DNA of 64,000 nucleotides, taken from Ilyonectria destructans. Its lineage: Eukaryota; Ascomycota; Sordariomycetes; Hypocreales; Nectriaceae. Under the pieces are notes generated by a model. The model did not search any database. It was given only the letters and a program-made list of their open reading frames with translations, and was not told where the DNA came from. This document shows, in pieces, positions 20,356 to 31,437 of this stretch (its first letter is position 1; the number at the start of each line of letters is the position of its first letter). The stretch spans positions 542,899 to 606,898 of the forward strand of contig JAHEWK010000026.1 of the NCBI GenBank assembly GCA_020740775.1, in the 5' to 3' direction. The position numbers and the translations under genes were made by a program.

Positions 20356-21996
20356 ATGGCTTCTTTCAATTTGTCCGACCTCAAGAGGAAGGACCTCCTT
20401 CAACAGAAGGGCTATATCGCGGGAATCCGAGCTTCCTCTCTCAGCGGGACCACTTTTGAAGTGCGTAACCCGGCTACCCTCAAAACTATAGCGACTCTTC
20501 CAGAGATGGATGCCGCAGATACTGAGAGAGCCATTGAATTCGCCCACGAGACCTTCGAATCGTACAAGAAAACTCCAGCACGGCAGCGAGCGCGATGGCT
20601 CCGACGCTGGAGCGACCTCTGCCTAGAGAATATAGATGACTTGGCCCTCATCCTCACTCTTGAAAACGGCAAGACCATTGCTGAATCGCGCGGCGAGGTG
20701 GCATATGGCGCCTCATTCCTCGAGTGGTTTGCCGGCGAAGCGGAACGGACTTACGGCGAAGTCGTCCCTGCCGCCAACACCAGCCAGCGCATCCTAACTA
20801 TCAAAGAACCGATTGGGGTCGCGGCGGTTCTTGTGCCTTGGAACTTTCCTATCGCTATGATCACCCGTAAAGTCGGCGCTGCATTGGCTGCTGGGTGCAC
20901 AACCGTCTGGAAACCCGCTGGAGAGACTCCTTTGAGCGCCCTCGCACAAGCTACGTTGGCACAAGAGGCAGGGGTCCCAGCGGGAGCCATCAACGTCATC
21001 ACCACATTGGCCAAGGTGGCAGAGGTTGGACGGGTGCTGTGCGAGTCCAAGCTTGTGCGGAAGCTTAGCTTCACGGGGTCTACCAACATAGGCAAGCTGC
21101 TCGCCCGGCAGTGCGCTGGTAGTTTAACCAAGCTTTCGCTGGAGCTCGGCGGGAATAGCCCCTTTATTGTCTTTGATGATGCCAAGCTCGAGACGGCAGT
21201 TGAAGCTTGCATTGAAGCCAGGACGCGCAACGCCGGCCAGACTTGTGTTTCTGCGAACCGCATCTTCGTCCAGGATGGGATCTATCACCGGTTCACAGGG
21301 GCTTTGGTCAATCGGCTCAAGGAACTAAAAGTCGGGTTGGGCACAGCGGAGGGAGTATCGATCGGACCTCTCACACATGAGCGCGCGGTTGAGAAAGCAT
21401 TGAATCACGTCAAGGGTATGTAATCCGTGGTTATTCGACAATATTCGAAAGCCTCATTCCGTTATTGGGATCCTTTAGCACCCGGCTAACGTTGCTCTCT
21501 TAACAGACGCTAAAACTCGCGGTGCATCTGTTCTTCTCGGTGGTGCCTCGTTCCAACCTGACGGCCTTCCGGGTTATTTTATTCAACCCACCATTCTGAG
21601 TGATGTGTCCCCGGAATCGCTTAGCACTCACGAGGAGACATTTGCCCCTATCTTTGCTCTTTACCGCTTCAAGACCGAGGAGGAGGTCCTGAAAAATGCC
21701 AACGCCTGTGATGTCGGCTTGGGCAGCTATGTCATGACCGAAAGCGTTGCACGCATGTGGAGAGTGGTCGGGAGTCTCGAGGTTGGCATGGTCGCAGTCA
21801 ACCAGGGATCAGTGAGTGCATGCGAGAGTCCGTTTGGAGGTAAGTGAAGACTTCGTAAACCCTGTGCAAAGCGTGGAAACAACTGACAGTCCTGCGCTTA
21901 GGCATCAAAGAATCGGGGTATGGGCGGGAAGGTGGACGTCACGGAATTGAAGAGTATCTTACAGTCAAGAGCATACTGATCAACGTAGCTGATTAA
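20356..21996 (+). CDS. succinate-semialdehyde dehydrogenase (GabD-like aldehyde dehydrogenase)
   Basis: Three exons (20356-21415, 21507-21839, 21902-21996) give 495 residues, the normal length for the family. It should oxidise succinate semialdehyde to succinate with NAD(P)+, the last step of GABA and 4-hydroxybutyrate breakdown. The sequence follows the GabD pattern: [35 protein letters not shown], the nucleotide-binding [10 protein letters not shown], the general-base glutamate in LELGGNSPF, the catalytic cysteine in [13 protein letters not shown], and a C-terminal [12 protein letters not shown]. Introns are 91 and 62 bp with GTATGT/AACAG and GTAAGT/TTAG ends. The start is the first in-frame ATG, in context GAACATGGC. 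Substrate could be another semialdehyde, but family assignment is strong. Confidence 0.92.
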
Positions 21997-22723
21997 AACA
22001 CCAAGAGTTCGTAGAGAAATTAGTGATCGGTAATGGTTAAGGTTTTCACTTATTACTTATTTACAATAAAGAAAATGCTCTTGTAGGGCGATTTCGAAAA
22101 GATTGATTATATAACAACCCACATTTGACACTTCCATTCCGCGGGTTACTTTTTTTTTTTTTTGACTCTTGTCAGAACTCCATAATCTTAAGCCTAGAGG
22201 GTAACATAGTAGATCAAATGTTCCACCCATTCTTCATTCCTATCCTAAAGAAAGTAGCGACATGTACCAACATGAATCATTTGTGTCCCACGTGGCGTCC
22301 ACGTAGTGCTCGCGTGGTCATTGCATGACTAGCTGAAGTTTACCTCCACCACACGAGGTTTTGTCTCCACCATGTGGATTATCGCATTGCATGCCAAGCT
22401 CAAGTTTGCGGCCACCGCGTGGTGCTCGCATCGTATGCGCCCGTCTAACGGTATGCATCATGAACATATGCGGCTAGCCCGTTGAACCCTCCGGCTTCAC
22501 CCGAGAGGGCTCTTGTCGCATGAAATCAAAGTCAGGCCTGTGCTGCCGAGAAGAGTAAAGGGAAAGGCGGAGTAAACAACATGCTTGATCATTATAAAGC
22601 GGACTTTATCTTCCTCTGCCATTGACCACACAGGCATTCATTGATTTAGACATTTACATCTCGTAAAGCGAAACTCACTCTTCGGAAACAATACACAAGT
22701 ACTCCTCGAACTTTATTGCAAAG
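21997..22723. promoter_or_regulatory. upstream region of the alcohol dehydrogenase
   Basis: No coding region. It contains CACGTGG at about 22289, several CGCGTGG/CCACGT relatives up to 22430, and a T run at about 22149-22163. These E-box-like sites resemble those upstream of the regulator at 13.4-14.0 kb; any regulatory role is inference. Confidence 0.4.
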
Positions 22724-23988
22724 ATGTCTCCCAAGACAATGCGCGCAGTGGTCTTCAAGGGTCCCTATCAGGTATGAATTCGGTTTTGTTCATGTATGTT
22801 TCGGCCATATTAATGTCCTCCGCCTACAGGTTGCGGTTGAAGATCGACCCTACCCACAGATCCGAAAGCTTACCGATGCCGTGCTGAAAGTGACGTCTAC
22901 TGCGCTCTGTGTGAGTACACAACCTCTATTCCAATCTCTCCAAGTAAACTCACCTGTGCCTAGGGCTCGGACCTGCACTTCTATCGCGGCCACCTGGAAT
23001 GCCCCACGGGCTTTATCTGCGGGCATGAGTTTGTTGGTGAGATTGTGGAGAAAGGAGACGACGTCAAAGGCTTTGACATTGGCGATAAGGTTATTGTTCC
23101 TTTCTTCTCTGCCTGCCAGGAATGTTATTACTGCGTGCGTGGCCAAGCGAGCCGATGCAAGAAAGGTGAACTATTCGGTAACTCAGCGCCGGCTAACACG
23201 ATCGATGGCGGGCAAGCCGAGTATGTCCGGGTTCCACTGGCCTCAACGACACTTGTAAAGGCTCCCAGCGGTAAGACTTGACCGTGAAAAACAGACGGAT
23301 ATACTGAAGCGGCATTGCTGACTTGCTCTCTTCTGTAGGAATCCCCGAGGAATTGCTCGTTCTTATGGCCGATATTTTCCCCACCGGCTATTTTGCTGCT
23401 GCCCGTTTCCTAAAGGACCTCAGCCCCCCTGACAAGAAGGAATTCACGACCGTTGTCATTGGTTGTGGGCCAGTGGGCATCTGCGCAATTACCTGTGCAC
23501 TCACTATGGTTAAGACCGTGTATGCGATCGACTCCGTGCCCGAGCGCCTTGCTGAAGCGGAGAAAATCGGTGCCATTCCGATCAATTTGAATGATAGCCC
23601 AGTGGAAAAGATCAAGGCAGCGACCGATGGCCGCGGAGCGGACGTGGTCATGGAGATTGTAGGTCACGCCAATGCGTTCATGCTTGCATTCGACCTGGTC
23701 AGGCCATGGGGCAAGATCAGCTCTGTGGGAGTTCACACAGAGGAAATCCCACTGAATGGGCTATTGTGCTATGGGAAGAATGTCACTATGGCCTTTGGAA
23801 GATGCCCTGTGCGAAGTATATTTGAGGAGGCCCTGGACGTCCTACATAGAGAGCAGAGGAAAGTTGGCTTCTTGTGTGGCATGACCATGTCCCTTGAGGA
23901 TGCGCCGCAGGCATACAAGGACTTCGAAGCAAGGAAGGCGCACAAGATTGTTTTCAAAATTGACAATGGCACCAAGGCCCTTTCCTAA
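22724..23988 (+). CDS. zinc-dependent alcohol dehydrogenase (MDR superfamily)
   Basis: Four exons (22724-22771, 22830-22910, 22964-23270, 23339-23988) give 361 residues beginning MSPKTMRAVVFKGPYQ. It is a cytosolic medium-chain dehydrogenase that oxidises an alcohol to an aldehyde with NAD(P)+. Catalytic zinc ligands are seen in TALCGSDLHFYRGH and ICGHEFVGE; the four structural-zinc cysteines are in CQECYYCVRGQASRC. The Rossmann motif is VVIGCGPVGICA. Exon 4 joins across a split GGA codon. It lies 0.7 kb downstream of the SSADH gene on the same strand. In the proposed lactone pathway it would convert a hydroxyacid to the semialdehyde used by SSADH, but its substrate cannot be read from sequence. 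Confidence 0.9.
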
Positions 23989-24790
23989 TTTGGAGGATAG
24001 CACCAGGGCTAGGATAGTATAGTCTCATTTATGTTCTAGGACGAGTGACATCCATCTAAGATTGTGTAGTATAACAAAACTATCCATTGTTGCTACGACT
24101 CCTAGGAGTTGCGTGCTCTATCTCCTTTTGGCTAAGGTGAAGTACAAATCGCGCAACGTGGTTCCTAGAAGCCGTCAGGGAAATTGCTACCACCCAACCC
24201 TCAGTCATCTGCCAGCGATTCTAAAGATATTCCCAGCTTCTATCATTAGCCAGCTATAATGCTTGTCTGTAACGTAACAGAGAGTCGCGATGAGTGCCGA
24301 GAGCTGAGATTAAAATCACAACATCTGGGTCTATCCGGAACCTACACATAACACATAATGTGCTTCTTATCAAGTTTGGCCCCGAGAACCAACGCTCATC
24401 GAGGGGGGGTCTTCTGCCAGACATGAGCGGCCCGTTCTCCTCTAGCATTGTCAATTACGCGAAACCTTGTGTCATCAAAACATTGAAGGTGCCGATATCA
24501 CATCTAGCGGTGACCCAAAACCATTCATTTACCAGGCGATGCTTACAGTACGTATTCATTGCTGAGAAATTCCCTCAGGTAATACGTCCCATCAGGGAAA
24601 TTGCAGGGATGATGACAGGGAAGCTAATAAACCTCCACGTGGCAGCGAGCCCCGGTGAACACGAGGCAGGGTTGGAGGGATGCGGGGTGCATTTGAGTCC
24701 GGAGCGAGCCTTCGGGGCTAAATGCATAGGAACTGTCAGAATCGGCATTTTTGTGCCGAACCATCTTCTTCTGGCTGATCGCTTGGCTTT

Positions 24791-25182
24791 CACGCGGCCC
24801 CCGCTCAGTGTCGAAGTGGTGTATACCACACAAGCCATTTTAGGAAGTCGGACACGAAAATCTTTCGGGAGGCGGGGAGGCTCGCTTAGGAGCAGCCTGT
24901 GATATGTCGATTTGAAAGCTACCCAGAGTACATAGGAACAAGAACAAGGAAGAATCGGATCCGAGTCTGCCAGTCCTTGCAATTCACACCAGGAGAAAAT
25001 GGTATGTACGCCAACTCTAGGTGTGACAAGCCACGTCACTCGAGGCCTCATGTAGATGCTTCTCGTTAGACTCACCCCGTGCCACAACGTTCCAGTGTTA
25101 ATTGGAATGAGCAATTAACGGAGCCGTTGAAGCTTAGAGCACAAATCTGACAATATTTTGCATCGGATCCGATAATCAATAT
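24791..25182. repeat. dispersed direct repeat, copy 1
   Basis: Closely similar, in the same orientation, to 30638-31053. It starts near CCCGCTCAGTG and ends GATCCGATAATCAATAT. Many of the differences are C/T or G/A transitions. No terminal repeats or coding capacity are evident. Confidence 0.75.
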
Positions 25183-25372
25183 CCAGGGGGGCTACGTACC
25201 CAAGGAGCTCGGTGAAGATTGCCCCCCGGACCAAACCATTCGTCTCCGGCGCGGGCCCAAACCTACACGGAGCAACCAACCACGGCCCCCCCTCCTCCAA
25301 AATACCCGTGCAAAGCAATAATGACTGCATCCCATCTCGGCAGGTCCCCTGCTAGCGGGCCCTTCCCCGCAT

Positions 25373-25415
25373 GCGGGTTGGTGGCGTGGGCCACGTGTCC
25401 ACGCCACCAACCCGC
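25373..25415. repeat. perfect 17-bp inverted repeat around a CACGTG core
   Basis: Arms 25373-25389 (GCGGGTTGGTGGCGTGG) and 25399-25415 are perfect complements separated by nine bases (GCCACGTGT). The site lies about 470 bp upstream of the GPR1-family start codon. Confidence 0.8.
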
Positions 25416-25884
25416 CGGAGCGAGCCTTCGGGGCTTGGCTTGGAACTGGTGGGAGCGAATTTGCAGGGTTATGTCCACTGATTCGTGCTGGAACAGGGTA
25501 CAGGGTTGGGGCTTGGAACACGCGGAGATCGATTGCGAGGAATAGTTACTTGGGGGGGCCTTTTTTCGCCCGGGCCGGGGGCCCCTGCATATTATGCTTC
25601 AGCGAGCTATCCGCTGGCCATGTTGGGAAGGATCGGAATTTCTAGGGATCTAAAAGGAGTCCATCAACCCCTAAACTATTCCTTGCAATTTTTTCGGACT
25701 GCGGTGTGAGTTGCTCAGACCACTCTCAGAAGCTGCGGCATGCCTGCAATTCGGTCTGATCAACAATATCTGGATGGATGGATGTATAAGTATGACAGTT
25801 GCAGGCATGCTTCAATCTTTGATAGATCTATTTTCCGGGCCCCCTCACAACGCCGCCTCTTACTATCGACTCCTCACATGCAAC

Positions 25885-26935
25885 ATGGACAGGTCCGATA
25901 TCGACTCAACTCCAGCCAACAAGCAGTTGTGTGAATCTCGTCGGATTAGTGCTTCCGAAAGTAGAAACATGTCTCCGGAGCGTCTCAAACAACAATGCAC
26001 TTTTGGAAACCCGACTCCGATAGGTTTGTACTTTCACCCTCATGTAAGGCTCTGCTAACAGCTTGAAGCACTGGGAGGATTTATCATGTGCACTACTCCG
26101 TTGTCTATGATTCTTCTTGGCTGGGAAGGGGCTGGTGGGCTTGGTGCTGCAAATGTGTAAGTTTCAGGTTTACTTTAACCTATTTATTTTTATTCTCCCC
26201 TTGTCTTTACCGATTTGTTTTGCTAAAAGGACGGTGCTCTCTAATAATTTCGTAGCGGAACATACTTCTATCTTGGCGGCCTGCTCCTGTTGCTTGGAGG
26301 TGTAGGAGAATGGATTCTTGGTAAGTCCAGTAGTCATGTCTGTGACTATGTTGCTAATAGATAAACCCAGGGAACACGTTCCCCGCAGTGGTCTTCTGCC
26401 AATTCGGCGGGTTTTGGTTCGCATATGGTGCAACCCTCGTCCCTGGCTATGGGGCATATGGCGCCTACTCTGTGGATGCAAATAACCCCGCAGAAGGCCT
26501 GAAGGAACCAGCATTCTTTGCCACTTTTGCATTCTTCCTTTTTGCCATGGCACTCCTCTGTGTTGTTTTTTTTGTTGCGAGCATTCGCACAAATGTCCTC
26601 TTCTTTCTGATATTCCTTCTTTTAATTCCTACTTGTAAGTTTCATTTCCCACCCCGGCCTCTCGGAGTCGCTTCCGGCACGCCCACACTGGGTTATATCA
26701 ATTGGCCCTGTACTAATATGAGCTAGTCTGCTGTCTTGCTGGTGCTTTCTTCCATCTTTCTCATGGAAATACTGGCACTGCAGTGACACTCCAAAAGGTC
26801 GGAGCTGGGATCTTACTAGCTGTGTCGTTTTTGGCTTGGTATACTTTCACTTCTCTTATACTTCTATCAGTCGATTTTCCATATGTTCTTCCATTGGGCG
26901 ACCTCTCAAATTTGGTGAAGGGGGCAAAGAAATGA
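25885..26935 (+). CDS. GPR1/FUN34/YaaH-family acetate/succinate-type transporter
   Basis: Five exons (25885-26023, 26069-26156, 26256-26320, 26371-26634, 26727-26935) give 254 residues, close to family length. Members are six-helix plasma-membrane proteins that move acetate and, in several cases, succinate. The family signature NPTPIALGGFIMCTTPLS follows a hydrophilic N-terminus. Further helices include YFYLGGLLLLLGGVGEWILG, the conserved FPAVVFCQFGGFWFAYG, and two or three C-terminal helices ending LSNLVKGAKK. All four introns have GT-AG ends; the fourth has an ACTAAT-type branch. No lesion was seen. It lies 1.9 kb downstream of the alcohol dehydrogenase on the same strand. A hAT MITE lies only 150 bp past its stop codon. 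Confidence 0.9.
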
Positions 26936-27085
26936 GGGTAATGAGACACTTAGGTGTTGAATCAGATATAGTGCAAGTACTTCAAACTTCATTCGGGAAA
27001 TGGGATCTAGCTCGTATAGTGGTTATCTACACCTTCTCACTTAAGGACTTGGATGTGCACATGCAGCTTCACGCGCTCCGTCTAG

Positions 27086-27664
27086 CAGTGATCGGAATGG
27101 TCTGGTATGAGTTGGTATTGGTATGGTATATACCGCCAAGACTTGGTATGGTTTGAGGAAATCTCAATACCATGGTATTACCGGTATACCAAGTCATACC
27201 GGTAAGGCTAAAATAGGCTAAAAATAGGCCAAATTGGTGGCACTAGGCGGCTAGGTTATGGACTAAACTGGCTAGCGCCTCCTTAGTGTTAAAATTTTCT
27301 CGGCCCAACACCTCCGTTCGACCCCCCACCACCCCGTCTTCCGCCTCAAAACATCCTCGATATGAAACGATTGTGATCCCCCCGTCTCCCCATCCCTTAG
27401 TTACACCCTCACCAACGACGATTCTAATTAATACCAAGAGAAAAAAAAGGCGAGATAAATCAACTATCAAATTAATCAATCATTAGGTTACTAGCCAGTT
27501 CTATAGCTTTTCAGCATCGTTCTTAGCAGTCTTAATAGACTTGGCATCCAGGTTAATGGTATTATTGGTCTTACCGGTAATACCATACCGGTTATTATGT
27601 AAGCAGCTGGTATGGTATGGTTTGACCCCTCATACCAGACCATACCAGACCATTCCGATCACTG
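27086..27664. mobile_element. non-autonomous hAT element with 8-bp TSD CCGTCTAG
   Basis: 579 bp with perfect 24-bp terminal inverted repeats starting CAGTGATCGGAATGGTC. It is flanked by CCGTCTAG at 27078-27085 and 27665-27672. Subterminal GGTATGGTTTGA and TACCGGTAT motifs recur in both orientations. There is no transposase frame. The 8-bp duplication and CAGTG ends identify hAT. The three hAT transposase elements in this window have different ends, so the mobilising enzyme is elsewhere. Confidence 0.9.
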
Positions 27665-27672
27665 CCGTCTAG

Positions 27673-28765
27673 TAATCCATGGTCCGTTCCAGTCACGGAT
27701 CGTGGGCGTCTGTTATAAGCTATTCCATATCTCGATCAAGACTCTAGATCTAAACAGACTGGTGGCCAAGAGGACTAATTGTTCCAATCATATGTACAAA
27801 GCTGTGCAAAGGGCTGGAAATGTCATGAAGCGACCACATAAGCTAGTTGCCCGATATGCAGCTCTCCGATATGCAAACATATTGATGGAAGGAGAGACAT
27901 TCGAAAAAGCTTGAGCACTTATACCATATAGGTTCTGCTGCAAGGAATATCCATTCTGGTTCGATATCGGCAGTTCTGGGGTGAAACGGCATTTGCTATA
28001 ACAGCAACGTAACGTCTCCCTTGAGCTCAGGGGCTCTGAAGCAAGCTTCGAAATCGATCGACCAATCGATTTGATCGATTCGATTAATCGATTCGATTTC
28101 GATTTCGATCGATCGATCAGAGCTGCCAGTCGATCGATATCGATCGATTACAAGCCCTGATCGATCGATTTGATCGTCGATCGGGTGGTCCATATATAAA
28201 TCGGTGAGGTGCAGGGTAGGCTGCCCTGGATTCTGCCTCTGTGTGGATCGCAACACATCGCATGTCCCACAAAGCACCCCTGGCAGGTGCGATTGGTGGA
28301 GAGACGCTGCTGTTGAGTGCTTTCTAAGGAGGAAGGCGCCCCACCACCTTCCTTTTAGGATTCTGTAGCTTCGTTGCCTCGTCATGTGAGGCTCTGTCTG
28401 ATCGATTGAAGGCGATGATCGATATAAATCGATCGATCAGGGCTCGGAATCGATCTGTACGATCGATTTCCAACTCTGCTCTGAAGAAGAAGACTACAGA
28501 CGATGGCGCCTCCAAAGGCCGTGTCTGAAAAGAGTCTTATTCAGCGCAGCAACCCCAACAAAACGGCCATCGACTGATCTGGTTGATATGTGAGACAGTC
28601 TGAGCGGTGCCGGCTCGGCCACGAGGATCAACAACTAGATCCCTCGCCATGGCACTGTTCCCAAGGAGATGGAGAAGGTCACCTGCACAAAATAGTCATG
28701 AATGAATAAAAATTAGGCAACGCTACACTAAATGTACTCAAAGCTTGTCAAGAGAGAACGCCACG
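27673..28765. repeat. intergenic with ATCGAT-rich palindromic clusters
   Basis: Clusters of ATCGATCGAT/TCGATT lie at about 28048-28185 and 28400-28470. Between and beside them are CAGGGCT-type ends (28439 forward; its inverse AGCCCTG at about 28152). This may be a degenerate hAT-like MITE with subterminal repeats, but no paired ends with a duplication were found. No gene was recognised. Confidence 0.5.
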
Positions 28766-30109
28766 TCAGGGATGTTTCCTTGTACTGAGTTCCATGCGAA
28801 CGCTCGTTTCTTTCCGAACGTGAATGCCCCTATCCCCCTCGCCGTCCGCCGAAGAAGGGAGGTCATATGGATTGCTTGATATAACGGTCTGTAATCCATG
28901 ACGCCCATATATGAGCTCGCCATCAGACCCATGGGAGCCTGACTGCTTTGAATCGGCCAGTTGGTGTATAGAGCTGGACTCATCGACTTCCTTTGCTTGT
29001 GCAATCGTCATTAGCTTCATTCCATTGCCTTGCCGACTAAGCGGCAGCCTATTTCTCTGTGAGGCGAGCAAGGAGAATCTCGTTATCTTCGAGAAGATGG
29101 GTCGCAGGATTGGTAGGCAGGCTAAATTATGGTCAAACCAAATAGGGAGGGTTATCCACAACGACAAAACTTACCGGATACGATGGCCAAGTTGACTTCC
29201 ACCGTAGCCCAAATCATAATAGGCGCGATGTCCAGAGGCATTTCATCGGATGATGGATCAAACTTGAGCGAGTCTGCGAGGACCATGATAGACGCAACGC
29301 ATACCCTAAGATGTTAGCGACGATGTCTCATCTGACTTGTAATATCCTTACAGTATACCGAACATAAAAAGAGCGATAACTGCTATTTTCTGGCCGGCTT
29401 GAAGGTGCAGATTCATCACTTGTAACACGGGAAGGGCTAGGATGGAGATATCGAGGAGGAAGTGAACCAATACTGTCCCAAAGAAGAACTTGGAATCATC
29501 AATAGTGCACACGGCATCCTTAATGCTCTTGTCCCAGAAAGCCTGTACGGGAACGCAATGGAAGATAGCGAGGAAGGTGCGAATAATGAGCCATATCAGC
29601 GATAAAACCGCCAATATTTGAATCGGTACTCGGATATTCGACCTGCTGAACAAGCGCCAGTAAAACCCAAGGATCGACAGTTTCGAGAAGGCAAGCGAGG
29701 AGGCGTAGAACAACTCTGCGTTCCAGAGCAAGAGATGCGACAGTTCAAGTGCTTGTTTAGGGGTCAAGCCCTCAACATCTTCGAGTCGCCTTCCAAGCCC
29801 GGCATGGATTGTCCCTACGGCATCCGTTAGAAGTGCTAGTAAATAGCTGAGTAGGTAAAGATTTTTCACATGTGATCATCATCGCTGACCAGGAGGCTGC
29901 GAACAACTGGAATAGAGGGATTAGGGGAAAAAAAGTCTCCTCCATCTGGAAGTCAGGGGGCATACGAAGGCGAAGATGGCAAAGTAATCATCGAACCAAA
30001 GTGACACCTTTGTCATCCGGCGAGCAACGAGTCTGAAAACCAGGGCCAAAGCCGCAACCCCAAGAGTCACGAAGGCTGATGCTAAAACGTTTGGGTCGAA
30101 TTGTGCCAT
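28766..30109 (-). CDS. fungal rhodopsin-domain (Pth11/SAT4-like) integral membrane protein
   Basis: Five exons (30109-29966, 29906-29870, 29814-29352, 29305-29175, 29121-28766) give 376 residues. Introns are 59, 55, 46 and 53 bp with CTAAC-type branches in the second and third. The start MAQFDPNVLASAFVTLG leads into helix 1. RRMTKVSLWFDDYFAIFA, LGRRLEDVEGLTPKQA, LAFSKLSILGFYWRLF, FGILVCVASIMVL and VNLAIVSACLPILRPIF are hallmarks of the fungal rhodopsin domain, with seven membrane segments. A hydrophilic tail of about 110 residues follows. Such proteins are common in plant-associated fungi and some act as surface sensors; the ligand and role here are unknown. There is no CFEM domain. Confidence 0.88.
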
Positions 30110-31437
30110 AGTCGGATACCATAGAACCTCGACGTGGGGATTGAACCAGTAGAGAAAAGGAACAGGTCCAGGAAGAAAAGAATTGGGTATGGAAGCACGA
30201 AGGTAGAGAAAACGCAAAATCCGGGGGAAGGTGAAATGTCCGGGGGTTTCATTAGGATATGCGACTCGCTGAGCGCAAAGCCAAGCCAACGACCCCGCGA
30301 TCGCCCAGCCGAAACTCCCTAGACCCCAGCCCAACCTGGAGATGCGGGGTAGTGTCCCGCTAATGCAGCCCACAAGGATTCATGAAAAATTTCCACCGTG
30401 CATCTGAGCCTATCATTAGGGCACAAGTCTCGCTGGCTGTTCTCATTCGAGAACCTCGCAAATCACTTGCTGAATAAAAACAGGGAAGTAGACCCGTTTC
30501 CGCTACCAATCGTAGGAGCTTCATGTTCTTAGATTTACAGGAATATTGAAAGTACGTACCACGTAAACCTTATTTAATCCTTGTGGGCTGTAGTCAGAGT
30601 GAGGGCAACCCTGCGACCCAGTGCGACTTGCATTACTCACGTGCGCCCCCTGCTCAGTGTTGAAGTGGTGTATATCAAACAAGCCATTTTAGGAAGTCGG
30701 ACACGAAAATCTTTCGGGAGGCGGGGAGGCTCGCTTAGAAGCAGCCTGTGATATGTCGATTTGAAAGCTGTCCAGAGTAGGAACAAGAATAAGGAAGATC
30801 GGATCCGAGTCCTGCCAGTCCTTGCAATTCACGCCAGGGGAAAATGGTATGCACGCCAACTCTTGGCGTCACAAGTGGCAAGCCACCTCGCTCGAAGCCT
30901 CATGTAGATGCTTCTCCTTAGACTCACTGCTTCTCCTTAGACTCACCCTGTGCTACAACGTTCCAGTGCTAATGGGAATGAACAATTAACGGAGCCGTTG
31001 AAGCTTAGAGCACAAATCTGACAATATTTTGGATCGGATCCGATAATCAATATTTCCATCCTGCTGGTTTGGCGATCGGCGCGGGTTATGACTGGAAGCG
31101 GAAGAGCTTGCGGAGAGGGGCACGGAGGTGGTTTCCTGATGCGAGCAGGCTGCCTGAAACTATCACGACTCATAGCTGCCAGTGCATGGTTCAGTATCAA
31201 GAGGCTTGGCATCCTTTGATGAGAAGTGCCCCTCTCTCGACGGCAGAAACCGAGGAAATAGGCGGCGAGCCGAGGCTCGACTTCAGAGCTTGGACGACGA
31301 CGATTGTTCATCTGTTCGCGCTTAAATACCGTTGCCAGTCCGCTGGGGATGGAACTAGATAACCACAAATATCTTCACTTCGACAGCAATCACTTCTACT
31401 CTTCACTACTTATCTTTCGCTCTTTACCATCCTCACC
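30110..31437. promoter_or_regulatory. intergenic: direct-repeat copy 2 and cutinase promoter
   Basis: No gene was recognised. 30638-31053 is copy 2 of the dispersed repeat at 24791-25182. The 380 bp before the cutinase ATG include TTAAATACC near 31321 and a pyrimidine-rich leader (ACTTCTACTCTTCACTAC) directly upstream of the start, typical of well-expressed fungal genes. Confidence 0.5.
30638..31053. repeat. dispersed direct repeat, copy 2
   Basis: Same orientation as 24791-25182. It is slightly longer because TGCTTCTCCTTAGACTCAC occurs twice in tandem near 30909-30947 and once in copy 1. It ends with the same GATCCGATAATCAATAT. Confidence 0.75.

Larger units (their letters stand above)
23989..25884. 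other. intergenic; holds direct-repeat copy 1 and a palindrome
   Basis: No gene was recognised. The stretch contains copy 1 of a 0.4-kb repeat (24791-25182), a 17-bp perfect hairpin (25373-25415), and a repeated GGAGCGAGCCTTCGGGGCT motif near 24700 and 25417. The last part is the promoter region of the GPR1-family gene. Confidence 0.5.
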
